From assembly GCA_017477205.1 (NCBI GenBank), contig JAFUXE010000077.1:1-5323 (forward strand): a stretch of 5,323 nt of DNA, read 5' to 3'. Position 1 is the first letter of the stretch, and every line of letters begins with the position of its first letter. Below are positions 1 to 5,323 of the stretch, in pieces. The position numbers and the translations under genes were made by a program. The DNA is from Alloprevotella sp. (GTDB lineage: Bacteria > Bacteroidota > Bacteroidia > Bacteroidales > Bacteroidaceae). The notes under the pieces were generated by a model. The model was not told where the DNA came from and ran no database searches. It saw nothing but the letters and a program-made list of their open reading frames with translations.

Positions 1-2
1 GA

Positions 3-28
3 CGGCTTAGCGAATGACTCTTAAGCCG
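3..28. repeat. Small inverted repeat upstream of rpsJ
   Basis: CGGCTTA at 3-9 is the exact reverse complement of TAAGCCG at 22-28, with a 12-nt spacer, about 43 nt before the rpsJ start. It is not followed directly by a T-run, although CCTTTTC occurs at about 34-40. It could be a weak stem-loop at the end of an upstream gene or in the rpsJ leader. The window starts too close to decide, and a 7-bp match could be chance. Confidence 0.3.
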
Positions 29-71
29 CCCCACCTTTTCAAAATATCAATCAACAAAACATCCTACAACA

Positions 72-377
72 ATGAGTCAAAAGATTCGCATCAAGCTGAA
101 AAGCTACGACCACACTCTCGTGGAGAAGTCCGCAGAGAAGATCGTGAAGAACGTGAAGGCCACCGGCGCCGTCGTAAGCGGTCCGATACCCCTTCCCACA
201 CGCAAGCGCATCATCACCGTAAACCGTTCCACCTTCGTTAACAAGAAGAGCCGTGAACAGTTCCAGGTGTCCACCTACAAGCGCCTCATCGACATCTACA
301 GCAGCACAGCCAAGACCGTCGATGCGCTGATGAAACTCGAACTGCCCTGCGGCGTCGAGGTGGAAATTAAGGTGTAG
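72..377 (+). CDS. rpsJ: 30S ribosomal protein S10
   Basis: This encodes the 101-residue small-subunit ribosomal protein S10, which sits in the 30S head and in many bacteria also acts as NusE, the partner of NusB in transcription antitermination. The length is normal for the family and the sequence is colinear with S10 throughout: N-terminal [11 protein letters not shown], central [17 protein letters not shown], then YKRLIDIY and [19 protein letters not shown] at the end. The ATG at 72 gives the standard N-terminus ([14 protein letters not shown]). It has no Shine-Dalgarno sequence, only an A/C-rich leader (ATCCTACAACA), as is common in Bacteroidota. In most bacteria rplC follows at once; here the stop at 375-377 is followed by two hairpins and a convergent gene, so this copy ends its transcription unit. 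An upstream link to fusA is plausible from related genomes but not visible here. Confidence 0.97.
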   Translation: MSQKIRIKLKSYDHTLVEKSAEKIVKNVKATGAVVSGPIPLPTRKRIITVNRSTFVNKKSREQFQVSTYKRLIDIYSSTAKTVDALMKLELPCGVEVEIKV

Positions 378-387
378 GACATGCCGT

Positions 388-410
388 GCCGAGGGCAAGG
401 TTCCTTCGGC
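388..410 (+). other. Hairpin just after the rpsJ stop codon
   Basis: GCCGAGGG (388-395) pairs with CCTTCGGC (403-410) around a 7-nt loop, giving 8 bp with one G-U wobble. It starts 11 nt after the rpsJ stop and lies before the strong terminator at 423-455. There is no T-tract after it, so it is unlikely to be a terminator on its own. It may protect the 3' end of the rpsJ message, but that role is inferred. Confidence 0.45.
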
Positions 411-422
411 CGACATACAATA

Positions 423-455
423 AAAGCCCCCGCATCCTCGTGATGCGGGGGCTTT
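423..455. terminator. Strong, probably bidirectional intrinsic terminator between convergent genes
   Basis: A perfect 14-bp stem is formed by AAAGCCCCCGCATC (423-436) and GATGCGGGGGCTTT (442-455) with a 5-nt loop CTCGT. On the plus strand it is followed by GTGTTTTAG, and on the minus strand by a T-rich stretch (TTTTATTGTA). It lies 45 nt after the rpsJ stop and 113 nt past the stop of the large minus-strand gene, so it can serve both converging transcripts. Confidence 0.92.
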
Positions 456-501
456 GTGTTTTAGATGCTGATGGCGTTTGTCCGTTCGATGGTATGCTAT
501 T

Positions 502-567
502 GCAACGCCTTGTGAGGATATGCGCAACGCCTTGTAAGGATACGCGCGCTGCCTCGTGACGGATTTC
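502..567. repeat. 22-bp tandem repeat, two good copies and one decayed copy
   Basis: Copy 1 is at 502-523 and copy 2 at 524-545. They agree at 20 of 22 positions, and both differences are transitions. The shared core is GCAACGCCTTGT.AGGATA.GC. A third block at 546-567 (starting GCGCTGCCTCGTGA) agrees at about 13 of 22 positions without gaps and better if one base is inserted. The array ends one base before the stop codon of the minus-strand gene (569-571), so it lies in that gene's 3' untranslated region. Each good copy has a short dyad (CCTTGTAAGG in copy 2, CCTTGTGAGG in copy 1). No continuous reading frame suggests that it is coding. Confidence 0.75.
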
Positions 568-568
568 G

Positions 569-3499
569 CTATGGCTTCAGAATCTTGCGCTCTCCTTGCA
601 GGTACAGGCCACGGGCGGGAGGCGTTTGCAGGCGGCGTCCCTGCAGGTCATAGAGGGGCGCATCCGCCTTGCCGGCGTTCAGGGGCGCCTCAATACCCGT
701 AGCTTCCGAGCAGTAGAAGGATGCGTTGGGCATTTCAATGGAAGTTGTGAGCGCGTCTATGAAGTTGAATTTGTGCGTGCCGCCATAGTAGATTGTGTGC
801 ATCACTTCTTCCGTGCTCTTATAGTAGCACCACCAGTTGAGGTACTGTCCGCTGTTGTCGCTCTCCGTGAATACCATGACGTTCAGCGAGCCGCCTTCGT
901 ATTTGAATGGCTTGTCAAACAAGATGGTGACGCTGCCGGAGCTTTCCGTGACGCTCACTTTTCCCTGGAAAACCTGCGTGAAGTCCTCCATAGCCTGCGC
1001 ACGCGGTGCACTGTCGTCGAAGTCCACGTCGTTTGTGTTTGCCAGGTACAGCGTGACGTCAAAAGGATTGACGGTGGTGACGATGGCGCTGCTGTAGTAG
1101 TATTTTATGGCACTGATATAGCCTGCCTGCGCGCCGATGTTCTCCTTTGTGTAGATGGTCTGCGAGAATCCGAACGGCTCTTCAAGGAAGAAGGGGGAAG
1201 TACGCGTAGGCGTCTTTCCTGTGGTGAAGTCATACCACTGGGCGGCTTTGTTGAACGTCACGTTTACGGCTTCCGCCTTGTTGTTGCTGCTGTCAGCGTC
1301 GCCGTTGGCTACCACTTCGGCCCCGACGGCATATGTGCCGTCCCTGTTGGGCTTCCATTGTATGACGACCGTGTACGTGTCTCCCGGCTGCAGGGGCTCC
1401 CTGACGGGAACATACTCGCGCATCGCTCCGTTCTCGTCTGTCAGTCGCACCTGATAGCCTGTCACTTCCTCGTACCCGTTATTGCGGACTGTGACGCTGA
1501 ACTCGGCAGCTTTCTCCATGCTTTCCAGTTCCGGTGCCTTGAAATCTATGACTTCAAGGTCGATGGGCAGGACTTCCTCCACGCGCACTTTCGTGATGTG
1601 TGCGGAGGAAAGGTTCTGCATGTGGAAGGCCACGTGCCCCTCCGCGGTTGCGGGGAAGGTGAAGATGGCCTGCTTGTCCTCAAAGCCGAAGCTGCCGTTG
1701 TTTGTCTCGTGATAGCGCGTGTAGATATAGTCGTTCATGGCCTCCGGCGTGGGAGCCGTGCCGACGGCTACCTCGTAGTCCACGGGATATAGCACGCCCA
1801 GCGTGCGCAGCTGCCAGCTGACGCGGTAGTGCTTGCCGGCCTCAAAGGACAGGGCGGGCGATATGAGCCAGTCGTCGGCCGCAGATTCGGGATCCAGGTC
1901 GTCCTCGGAGAAATAGCGCATGTAGGAATACCTGTCGTCGTTGTAGTTGCGCGAAACGCCCCATGTGTGCTGGTCGTTGTCCGCATTGTTGACGGTCCAG
2001 TACCTCACGGCCTCGCTTGTGCTGAAGTCGCATGTGTAGGGAAGAGCCATTGAGCCGCCTGCGGCGATGACCGGCGATGTTCCCGCAGGTCCTTCTCCGG
2101 CCGCCGTGCGGGCGGTGATTTCGTAGAAGTAGGCGTGGGGCTCGGTGATGGTCCTGTCCGTGAAGGTGCATTCCGTCAGTCCTTCTGCCATCGTCGTGCC
2201 GTCCGGCTGTCGCCGTATGCTGTAGCTGAGTTGCGAAGCGTCGTACCATCCGTTGTGCATACCCGTTTCCGGAGCCTCCCAGGTGAGTACGATGTTGTCC
2301 GTCCCGGCCTCTTTTGCCGCGCTGATGTGAGCGGGCATTCCCGGGCGGTCAATGCCGGCAAAGATGCTGTCGGCATAGGCGGCGCGTCCGCTTCCGGCGC
2401 TGTTGCGCGGCACGATTCTGTATTCTATCATGCCCTGTGCTGCACCGTCCATCCAGCTTGCTGCCTGTCCTGCGCTCAGGCCGTCCAGTCGCACGGCGTG
2501 CGCATCGTTGCGGTATATGTCAACGCCAAGTTCGCCTGTAAGGGCGTTGCCGTCCAGGTCCGTCGTCGGCATCACCCACGTGAGGCGGGCCCTTTCCGCA
2601 CCGTTTGCCAATGCTGTTGCCACGGCGTCTGTCGGGGCGGCGGGAGCTGTCCGTGCCAGGGGACTGTCAATGATGCGGGCGCCGATGATTTCAGAGTCCT
2701 CCCCCACGCGGCCCAGGTCGCGGTATGCCGTCACGCCCGAGCCTTGCATGTCGAAGATGCCCAGGAAGCCCATGTCGGTTTCGGAGAATCCGCACCAGTA
2801 GAGAAGCCCGTCGCTGTGGTCGAAGGCGATGCTTTGCAGGCTTGAGGGCGATTTCATCGGTGCCGTCTGTACAGGTTCGCCGATGTTGAAGGTGTGCTTG
2901 TCCACGTCCCATACCGAGCCGTCTGCTGCCAGTGCGTACATCTGTCCGTTCTTGTCCACGTCAATGGCGATGAGGTAGATGTCGTTCTCCTCGCTGATGT
3001 ATGTGCATTTCCCCGTCTGAGGGTCCAAGGTGTAGAGGCGCAGGGGCTCGTCCAGGTTGTTGCCCTCTTCTTCTGTCGTGGCCGAGATGTCAAAGGCAAG
3101 GACGTAAACCTTGTCCTCCGTCGCGTCGTAGGCCATGTCCAGGATGATGAATCCGGCCTCGCTCTCCGTGATGTGGTACGTGCGTATCGTATCTGTGCGC
3201 CGGCGCTCCACGTCGTAGCGCATGAAGCGCGTGGGGAGCAGGCCGTCTTCGCTGTCAATGAGCAGGTAGTGCTGCCCCGTGCATACGGCGCCGCGCAGCG
3301 TCAGCCCGGGCAGCGAGTCCTCCACGCAGATGGCGCTGGGGTCGCCTATCGGGAACGATACGAGCTCTATGCACGTCGTGTCAGTCTTGTATATACGCCA
3401 GCCCTGTACGCGGTGTGCGGCCTGCTGTGCCATGAGCGGCATTGCAGTCAGGAGGCAGAAGAGGAGTGCTAAGGCATTGCTTAAGGTTCTTGTCTTCAT
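569..3499 (-). CDS. Secreted multidomain surface protein with Fn3-like domains and C-terminal sorting tail
   Basis: This 976-residue exported protein has no assignable enzymatic function. The start is the ATG at 3497-3499, because it puts a classic signal peptide at the N-terminus (MKTRTLSN, hydrophobic core ALALLFCLL, cleavage after PLMA, near residue 24); a longer in-frame start at 3565 is a TTG inside a hairpin. Domains in order: residues 26-278 have propeller-like repeats (DMAYDATEDKVYVLAFD, IDVDKNGQMYALAADG, IAFDHSDGLLYW); about 285-381 and 386-479 are fibronectin-III-like; about 483-643 is choice-of-anchor-J/cleaved-adhesin-like, with DDWLISPAL near 542-550; about 644-746 is CARDB-like, ending in ADSSNN; about 753-933 is a beta domain common in Prevotella and Porphyromonas surface proteins; the tail holds LYDLQGRRLQ near 949-958 and ends KILKP. 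That tail resembles Bacteroidota (type IX-type) sorting signals. It probably has its own promoter at 3534-3565. Adhesion or matrix binding is possible but unproven. Confidence 0.9.
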   Translation of the reverse strand: MKTRTLSNALALLFCLLTAMPLMAQQAAHRVQGWRIYKTDTTCIELVSFPIGDPSAICVEDSLPGLTLRGAVCTGQHYLLIDSEDGLLPTRFMRYDVERRRTDTIRTYHITESEAGFIILDMAYDATEDKVYVLAFDISATTEEEGNNLDEPLRLYTLDPQTGKCTYISEENDIYLIAIDVDKNGQMYALAADGSVWDVDKHTFNIGEPVQTAPMKSPSSLQSIAFDHSDGLLYWCGFSETDMGFLGIFDMQGSGVTAYRDLGRVGEDSEIIGARIIDSPLARTAPAAPTDAVATALANGAERARLTWVMPTTDLDGNALTGELGVDIYRNDAHAVRLDGLSAGQAASWMDGAAQGMIEYRIVPRNSAGSGRAAYADSIFAGIDRPGMPAHISAAKEAGTDNIVLTWEAPETGMHNGWYDASQLSYSIRRQPDGTTMAEGLTECTFTDRTITEPHAYFYEITARTAAGEGPAGTSPVIAAGGSMALPYTCDFSTSEAVRYWTVNNADNDQHTWGVSRNYNDDRYSYMRYFSEDDLDPESAADDWLISPALSFEAGKHYRVSWQLRTLGVLYPVDYEVAVGTAPTPEAMNDYIYTRYHETNNGSFGFEDKQAIFTFPATAEGHVAFHMQNLSSAHITKVRVEEVLPIDLEVIDFKAPELESMEKAAEFSVTVRNNGYEEVTGYQVRLTDENGAMREYVPVREPLQPGDTYTVVIQWKPNRDGTYAVGAEVVANGDADSSNNKAEAVNVTFNKAAQWYDFTTGKTPTRTSPFFLEEPFGFSQTIYTKENIGAQAGYISAIKYYYSSAIVTTVNPFDVTLYLANTNDVDFDDSAPRAQAMEDFTQVFQGKVSVTESSGSVTILFDKPFKYEGGSLNVMVFTESDNSGQYLNWWCYYKSTEEVMHTIYYGGTHKFNFIDALTTSIEMPNASFYCSEATGIEAPLNAGKADAPLYDLQGRRLQTPPARGLYLQGERKILKP

Positions 3500-3533
3500 A
3501 TCTTTAAGTTGCGTGAGTGCCGAAACGGCGGAG

Positions 3534-3565
3534 TAAAGATACAATATCCCGTTACGCGCGCGCAA
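3534..3565 (-). promoter_or_regulatory. Candidate Bacteroidota-type promoter for the large surface protein
   Basis: Read on the minus strand, TTG (plus positions 3563-3565) is followed after 21 nt by TATCTTTA (plus positions 3534-3541). This fits the Bacteroidota sigma-ABfr pattern TTG / TAnnTTTG except that the last G is A. Transcription would begin around 3527, giving a leader of roughly 28 nt before the ATG at 3499, and the leader ends in A-rich AACTTAAAGAT without a Shine-Dalgarno sequence. The match is good but short motifs like this occur by chance. Confidence 0.5.
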
Positions 3566-3574
3566 CGGGATATT
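3543..3574 (-). terminator. Hairpin terminator after the second ompH gene
   Basis: AATATCCCGTT (3543-3553) and AACGGGATATT (3564-3574) form a perfect 11-bp stem around a 10-nt GC-alternating spacer (ACGCGCGCGC). It begins 20 nt past the stop of the minus-strand ompH gene. On the minus strand it is followed by GTATCTTTACT, which is only modestly T-rich, so termination may be partial. The promoter candidate for the next gene overlaps it. Confidence 0.65.
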
Positions 3575-3594
3575 ATTGTGTATGGAACGGGGTA

Positions 3595-4113
3595 TCAGAG
3601 GCCGAGCCTTGCCTTGATCTTAGCCGTCACGTCTTCGCTCATCGTGGGATTCACGTAGAAGTTCGTGGCCTGCGACGTCTGCATCGTGCCCGGGTCGAGC
3701 AGGTAGATGTAGCCACCTTCTTTAGCCACGGCGGCCACGGCGTCGTTCACTTTCTGGAAGATGGGCGACAGCTTCTGCTGCATGCTCTCCTGAAAGGCGC
3801 GCTGGTTGTCCTGTGCAGCCGTTTCAATCTTCTTCTGCATTTCCTCCAGGTCTTTCTGGGCGCGTTCCACCATGTTCTTCGGCGTCTGCTCGTTGATTTC
3901 GGACTGGTACTTCTGGAGCTTCGTGTTGTACTCCTTCTGCATGTCCTCCAGGTTGCTCTCGTAGGTCTTTCCGAGGGCTTCGAGTTCAGACTGTGCGGTC
4001 TTGTAGGCGGGGAGGTCCTGAACGACGGCCTGCAGGTCATAGTGGCCTACCTTCATTTGTGCCATGAGGCTGAGGGGTGCGGTGAGAAGCACCGCGAGGA
4101 TGAACTTTTTCAT
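3595..4113 (-). CDS. ompH: OmpH/Skp family periplasmic chaperone (second copy)
   Basis: This is a 172-residue OmpH/Skp-like protein. In the family, small trimers with long coiled-coil arms hold unfolded outer-membrane proteins in the periplasm for delivery to BamA. A signal peptide is clear (MKKFILAVLLTAPLSLMA, cleavage before Q19). The mature part begins with a beta strand (KVGHYDLQAVVQDLPAY, with the LPAY motif seen in Bacteroidota members). Residues about 38-125 are long, charged and helical (SELEALGKTYESNLEDMQKE, QKDLEEMQKK), as expected for the tentacle. The C-terminal part returns to the trimer body (GGYIYLLDPG) and ends AKIKARLGL. It lies 32 nt after the first ompH in the same direction, so the two are very likely cotranscribed. 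The start is the ATG at 4111-4113, preceded by an A/C-rich leader. Functional specialisation relative to the first copy is unknown. Confidence 0.93.
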   Translation of the reverse strand: MKKFILAVLLTAPLSLMAQMKVGHYDLQAVVQDLPAYKTAQSELEALGKTYESNLEDMQKEYNTKLQKYQSEINEQTPKNMVERAQKDLEEMQKKIETAAQDNQRAFQESMQQKLSPIFQKVNDAVAAVAKEGGYIYLLDPGTMQTSQATNFYVNPTMSEDVTAKIKARLGL

Positions 4114-4145
4114 TTGCTTTTAGTGTGTGTTGTTATGTGTTTTGT
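4114..4145 (-). other. Short A/C-rich spacer between the two ompH genes
   Basis: Read on the minus strand, the 32 nt are almost free of G and rich in A and C (ACATAACAACACACAC, then TAAAAGCAA before ATG). No Shine-Dalgarno sequence, hairpin or promoter match is visible. This fits a Bacteroidota translation leader, where an unstructured A-rich region replaces the ribosome-binding site, and it supports cotranscription of the two genes. Confidence 0.5.
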
Positions 4146-4658
4146 TTAGTTGTATCCGAGGCGTGAGAGCACTTCGTTGGAGATGTCGATGGCGGGGGAG
4201 GCGAAGATGATGCCGCTCGTGTCCGATGCGCGGTCCATGATGAGCTGGAAACCCTTGCTGTCGGCAACGCTCTTGATGGCGTTATAGACCTCGTCCTGAA
4301 TGGGCTGGATGAGGCTTTCACGCTTCTTGAAGAGTTCACCTTCGGGACCGAAGTACTTTTTCTTGAGCTCGCTGGCTTCTTTCTCCTTGTCCACGATGGC
4401 CTGTTCGCGCACCTTCTTCTGGGTGTCGGAGAGGAAGACGGCCTCGTTCTGGTAGGCCTTGTAGAGGTTCTGGGCTTCCGTGTCCAGGGCTTCCACCTCT
4501 GCCTGCCACTTCTTCGAAGTCTGGTTGAGCTGCTCGTTCGCACGTTCGTAGGCGGGAATGTTGCTCATGATGTATTCCATGTCCACAAGGGCGAACTTCT
4601 GTGCGGAGGCAAAGCATGCGCTGAATGCCAGGGCCGCAAGGATGATTAACTTTTTCAT
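4146..4658 (-). CDS. ompH: OmpH/Skp family periplasmic chaperone (first copy)
   Basis: This is a 170-residue OmpH/Skp-like chaperone for outer-membrane proteins. The ATG at 4656-4658 was chosen because it starts a standard signal peptide (MKKLIILAALAF, then FASA before Q20); extending to a TTG at 4703 would add 15 residues in front of it. The mature protein begins KFALVDMEYIMSNIPAY, matching the family's first strand and the IPAY motif. A long charged helical stretch runs from about 38 to 130 (NQTSKKWQAEVEALDTEAQN, KEKEASELKKK). The end (FQLIMDRASDTSGIIFA, then DISNEVLSRLGY) is typical of Bacteroidota OmpH proteins. It follows bamA by 84 nt and precedes the second ompH by 32 nt, all in one direction. 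A cysteine at residue 15 (FSAC) makes lipoprotein processing conceivable, but F at -3 is a poor lipobox and a normal ASA cleavage site follows. Confidence 0.94.
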   Translation of the reverse strand: MKKLIILAALAFSACFASAQKFALVDMEYIMSNIPAYERANEQLNQTSKKWQAEVEALDTEAQNLYKAYQNEAVFLSDTQKKVREQAIVDKEKEASELKKKYFGPEGELFKKRESLIQPIQDEVYNAIKSVADSKGFQLIMDRASDTSGIIFASPAIDISNEVLSRLGYN

Positions 4659-4742
4659 ACTTATTACGGTTTTGATTGTTCGGATTTGTTCTATTTGATT
4701 CAACTCCTTCCGGAAAGTTTAATAATGGTCAATGCTTAAATC
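4659..4742 (-). other. Spacer between bamA and the first ompH
   Basis: This 84-nt AT-rich stretch has no convincing terminator and no good TTG / TAnnTTTG promoter pair in my reading. A GGAAGGAG sequence (rc of 4704-4711) looks like a Shine-Dalgarno site but is about 45 nt from the ATG and directly abuts a TTG, so it is badly placed for either start. The last bases before the ATG are A-rich (AAAACCGTAATAAGT). Readthrough from bamA is the simplest interpretation. Confidence 0.4.
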
Positions 4743-5323
4743 TTAGAACTCCTGGTTGAGGATGAAGTGTATCTGCGAGCCGCCGGCCTTTTCGCCGTTG
4801 ATGTAGCGCTGGAAGCCGTATGCCCAGTCGATGCCCAGCATGCCTATCATCGGCAGCATGAGGCGCACGCCGGCACCTGCGGAGCGCTTCATGTCGAAGG
4901 GGTTGAACTTCTTCACCTGCTGCCATGCGTTGCCGCCCTCGATGAAGGCCAGGGCGAAGATGTTCGTCTGTCCTTCCAGCATCAGGGGGTAGCGCAGCTC
5001 CATCGTCATGCGGCTGTAGGCGTAGGCATTGTCGCCGTGCAGGCCTGCCAGCGAGCCGTTTTCATAGCCGCGCAGGCCGATGGTTTCCGTTGCGTAGCCG
5101 TAGCTGTAGCCCGACATGCCGTCACCGCCTACGTAGTAGGCCTCGAAGGGCGACTGCTTGTAGCGGTTGTAGGAGCCCAGTATGCCAAATTCCATGCGCG
5201 TCATCAGCACGGGCGCCTTGGCAACGTTGGCCAGTGCCGTGAAGGTGCGCAGCTTGAACTTCCACTTGTTGTATTCAATCCAGCGGTACTTCTCCTGCGA
5301 TTCCTGGCGGTAGTTTGCGCTCT
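4743..5323 (-). CDS. bamA: Outer membrane protein assembly factor BamA, C-terminal part (truncated by window edge)
   Basis: Only the last 192 complete codons are inside the window; the N-terminal POTRA domains and most of the barrel lie beyond 5323. BamA is the Omp85 barrel that folds and inserts outer-membrane proteins. The visible reading frame runs from the edge (ANYRQESQEKYRWIEYNKW) without a stop to TAA at 4743-4745. Family marks are LRGYE at 5061-5075, corresponding to the conserved (V/I)RGY/F motif of loop L6, the strand LMTRMEFGILGSYN, the penultimate strands GAGVRLMLPMIGMLGIDWAYGF-like (G.G.R...P..G....D..YGF), and a C-terminal aromatic residue (HFILNQEF) as in outer-membrane beta-signals. 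A GTG at 5208-5210 lies inside the conserved barrel and is not a start. The bamA-ompH-ompH order is typical of Bacteroidota. Another Omp85 member such as TamA is less likely given the ompH neighbours. Confidence 0.93.
   Translation of the reverse strand, partial: SANYRQESQEKYRWIEYNKWKFKLRTFTALANVAKAPVLMTRMEFGILGSYNRYKQSPFEAYYVGGDGMSGYSYGYATETIGLRGYENGSLAGLHGDNAYAYSRMTMELRYPLMLEGQTNIFALAFIEGGNAWQQVKKFNPFDMKRSAGAGVRLMLPMIGMLGIDWAYGFQRYINGEKAGGSQIHFILNQEF

Noticed and set aside
1..24. End of an upstream coding frame (reads DGLANDS then TAA at 22-24)
   Set aside because: Seven codons are too few to identify a protein, and the stop overlaps the inverted repeat, so I do not call a partial gene.
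51..527. Minus-strand open frame across rpsJ and the terminator
   Set aside because: It runs through rpsJ and the perfect terminator stem and has no protein-family resemblance.
502..567. Possible CRISPR array
   Set aside because: The 22-bp units are directly adjacent with no spacers between them, and there are only two good copies and no cas gene.
596..1792. Long open frame on the plus strand (398 codons) opposite the surface-protein gene
   Set aside because: It lies entirely antisense to a gene with clear domains and a signal peptide. Its translation is rich in V, R, C and H without family motifs, typical of a GC-rich shadow frame.
2135..3472. Further plus-strand open frames (2135-2845 and 2894-3472) opposite the surface-protein gene
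   Set aside because: They have no recognisable motifs and skewed composition, and they overlap a well-supported gene on the other strand.
3517..4149. Plus-strand open frame of 210 codons covering the second ompH
   Set aside because: It is antisense to a clear OmpH gene; the Leu/Val/His-rich translation reflects reverse reading of its coiled-coil codons.
4614..4658. Lipoprotein signal in the first ompH (cysteine at residue 15)
   Set aside because: The residues before the cysteine (FSA) do not match a good lipobox, and a standard ASA cleavage site follows; OmpH/Skp proteins are normally soluble.
4701..4711. Upstream TTG start with Shine-Dalgarno-like GGAAGGAG for the first ompH
   Set aside because: The purine stretch touches the TTG with no spacing, and that start would put 15 polar residues before an otherwise perfect signal peptide starting at 4658.
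4702..4719. Hairpin-like AACT...TTCCGGAA...AGTT in the bamA-ompH spacer
   Set aside because: The stem is only 4 bp with mismatches inside and no T-tract placement that would make it a terminator.

Overview
The window looks like a chromosomal housekeeping region of a Bacteroidota bacterium, most likely order Bacteroidales (Prevotella/Bacteroides-like). The evidence is: two tandem OmpH/Skp genes directly after a BamA-type Omp85 gene; a large secreted multidomain protein ending in a LYDLQGRR-type tail typical of Bacteroidota C-terminal sorting domains; start codons preceded by A-rich leaders instead of Shine-Dalgarno sequences; and a promoter candidate of the Bacteroidota TTG / TAnnTTT type. Base composition is fairly GC-rich throughout, and no segment stands out as foreign.

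Layout. Positions 1-71 hold a short leader or intergenic end with a small inverted repeat. rpsJ (ribosomal protein S10) is at 72-377 on the plus strand and is followed by two hairpins. The second (423-455) is a strong, probably bidirectional terminator. Positions 502-567 hold a 22-bp tandem repeat (two near-identical copies and one decayed copy). Everything from 569 to the right edge is on the minus strand. In transcription order this is: the C-terminal part of bamA (runs off the window at 5323, stop at 4743); a first ompH/skp gene (4146-4658); a second ompH/skp gene (3595-4113); a hairpin terminator with an overlapping promoter candidate (about 3534-3574); and a 976-residue secreted surface-type protein (569-3499). 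That protein converges on rpsJ.

How the genes work together. BamA and the OmpH/Skp chaperones form one functional unit: Skp-like trimers carry unfolded outer-membrane proteins across the periplasm, and BamA inserts them into the outer membrane. The large downstream gene encodes an exported protein with, in order, a signal peptide, a propeller-like region, two fibronectin-III-like domains, a choice-of-anchor-J/cleaved-adhesin-like domain, a CARDB-like domain, another beta domain and a sorting tail. It probably has its own promoter. rpsJ is unrelated and belongs to the translation machinery; it is notable that the usual next gene, rplC, is absent.

I see no mobile element, CRISPR array, tRNA, rRNA or clearly new defence or metabolic system. 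The features most worth a second look are the 22-bp repeat, the promoter nested in a terminator, the isolation of rpsJ, and the large surface protein sitting next to the outer-membrane assembly genes.
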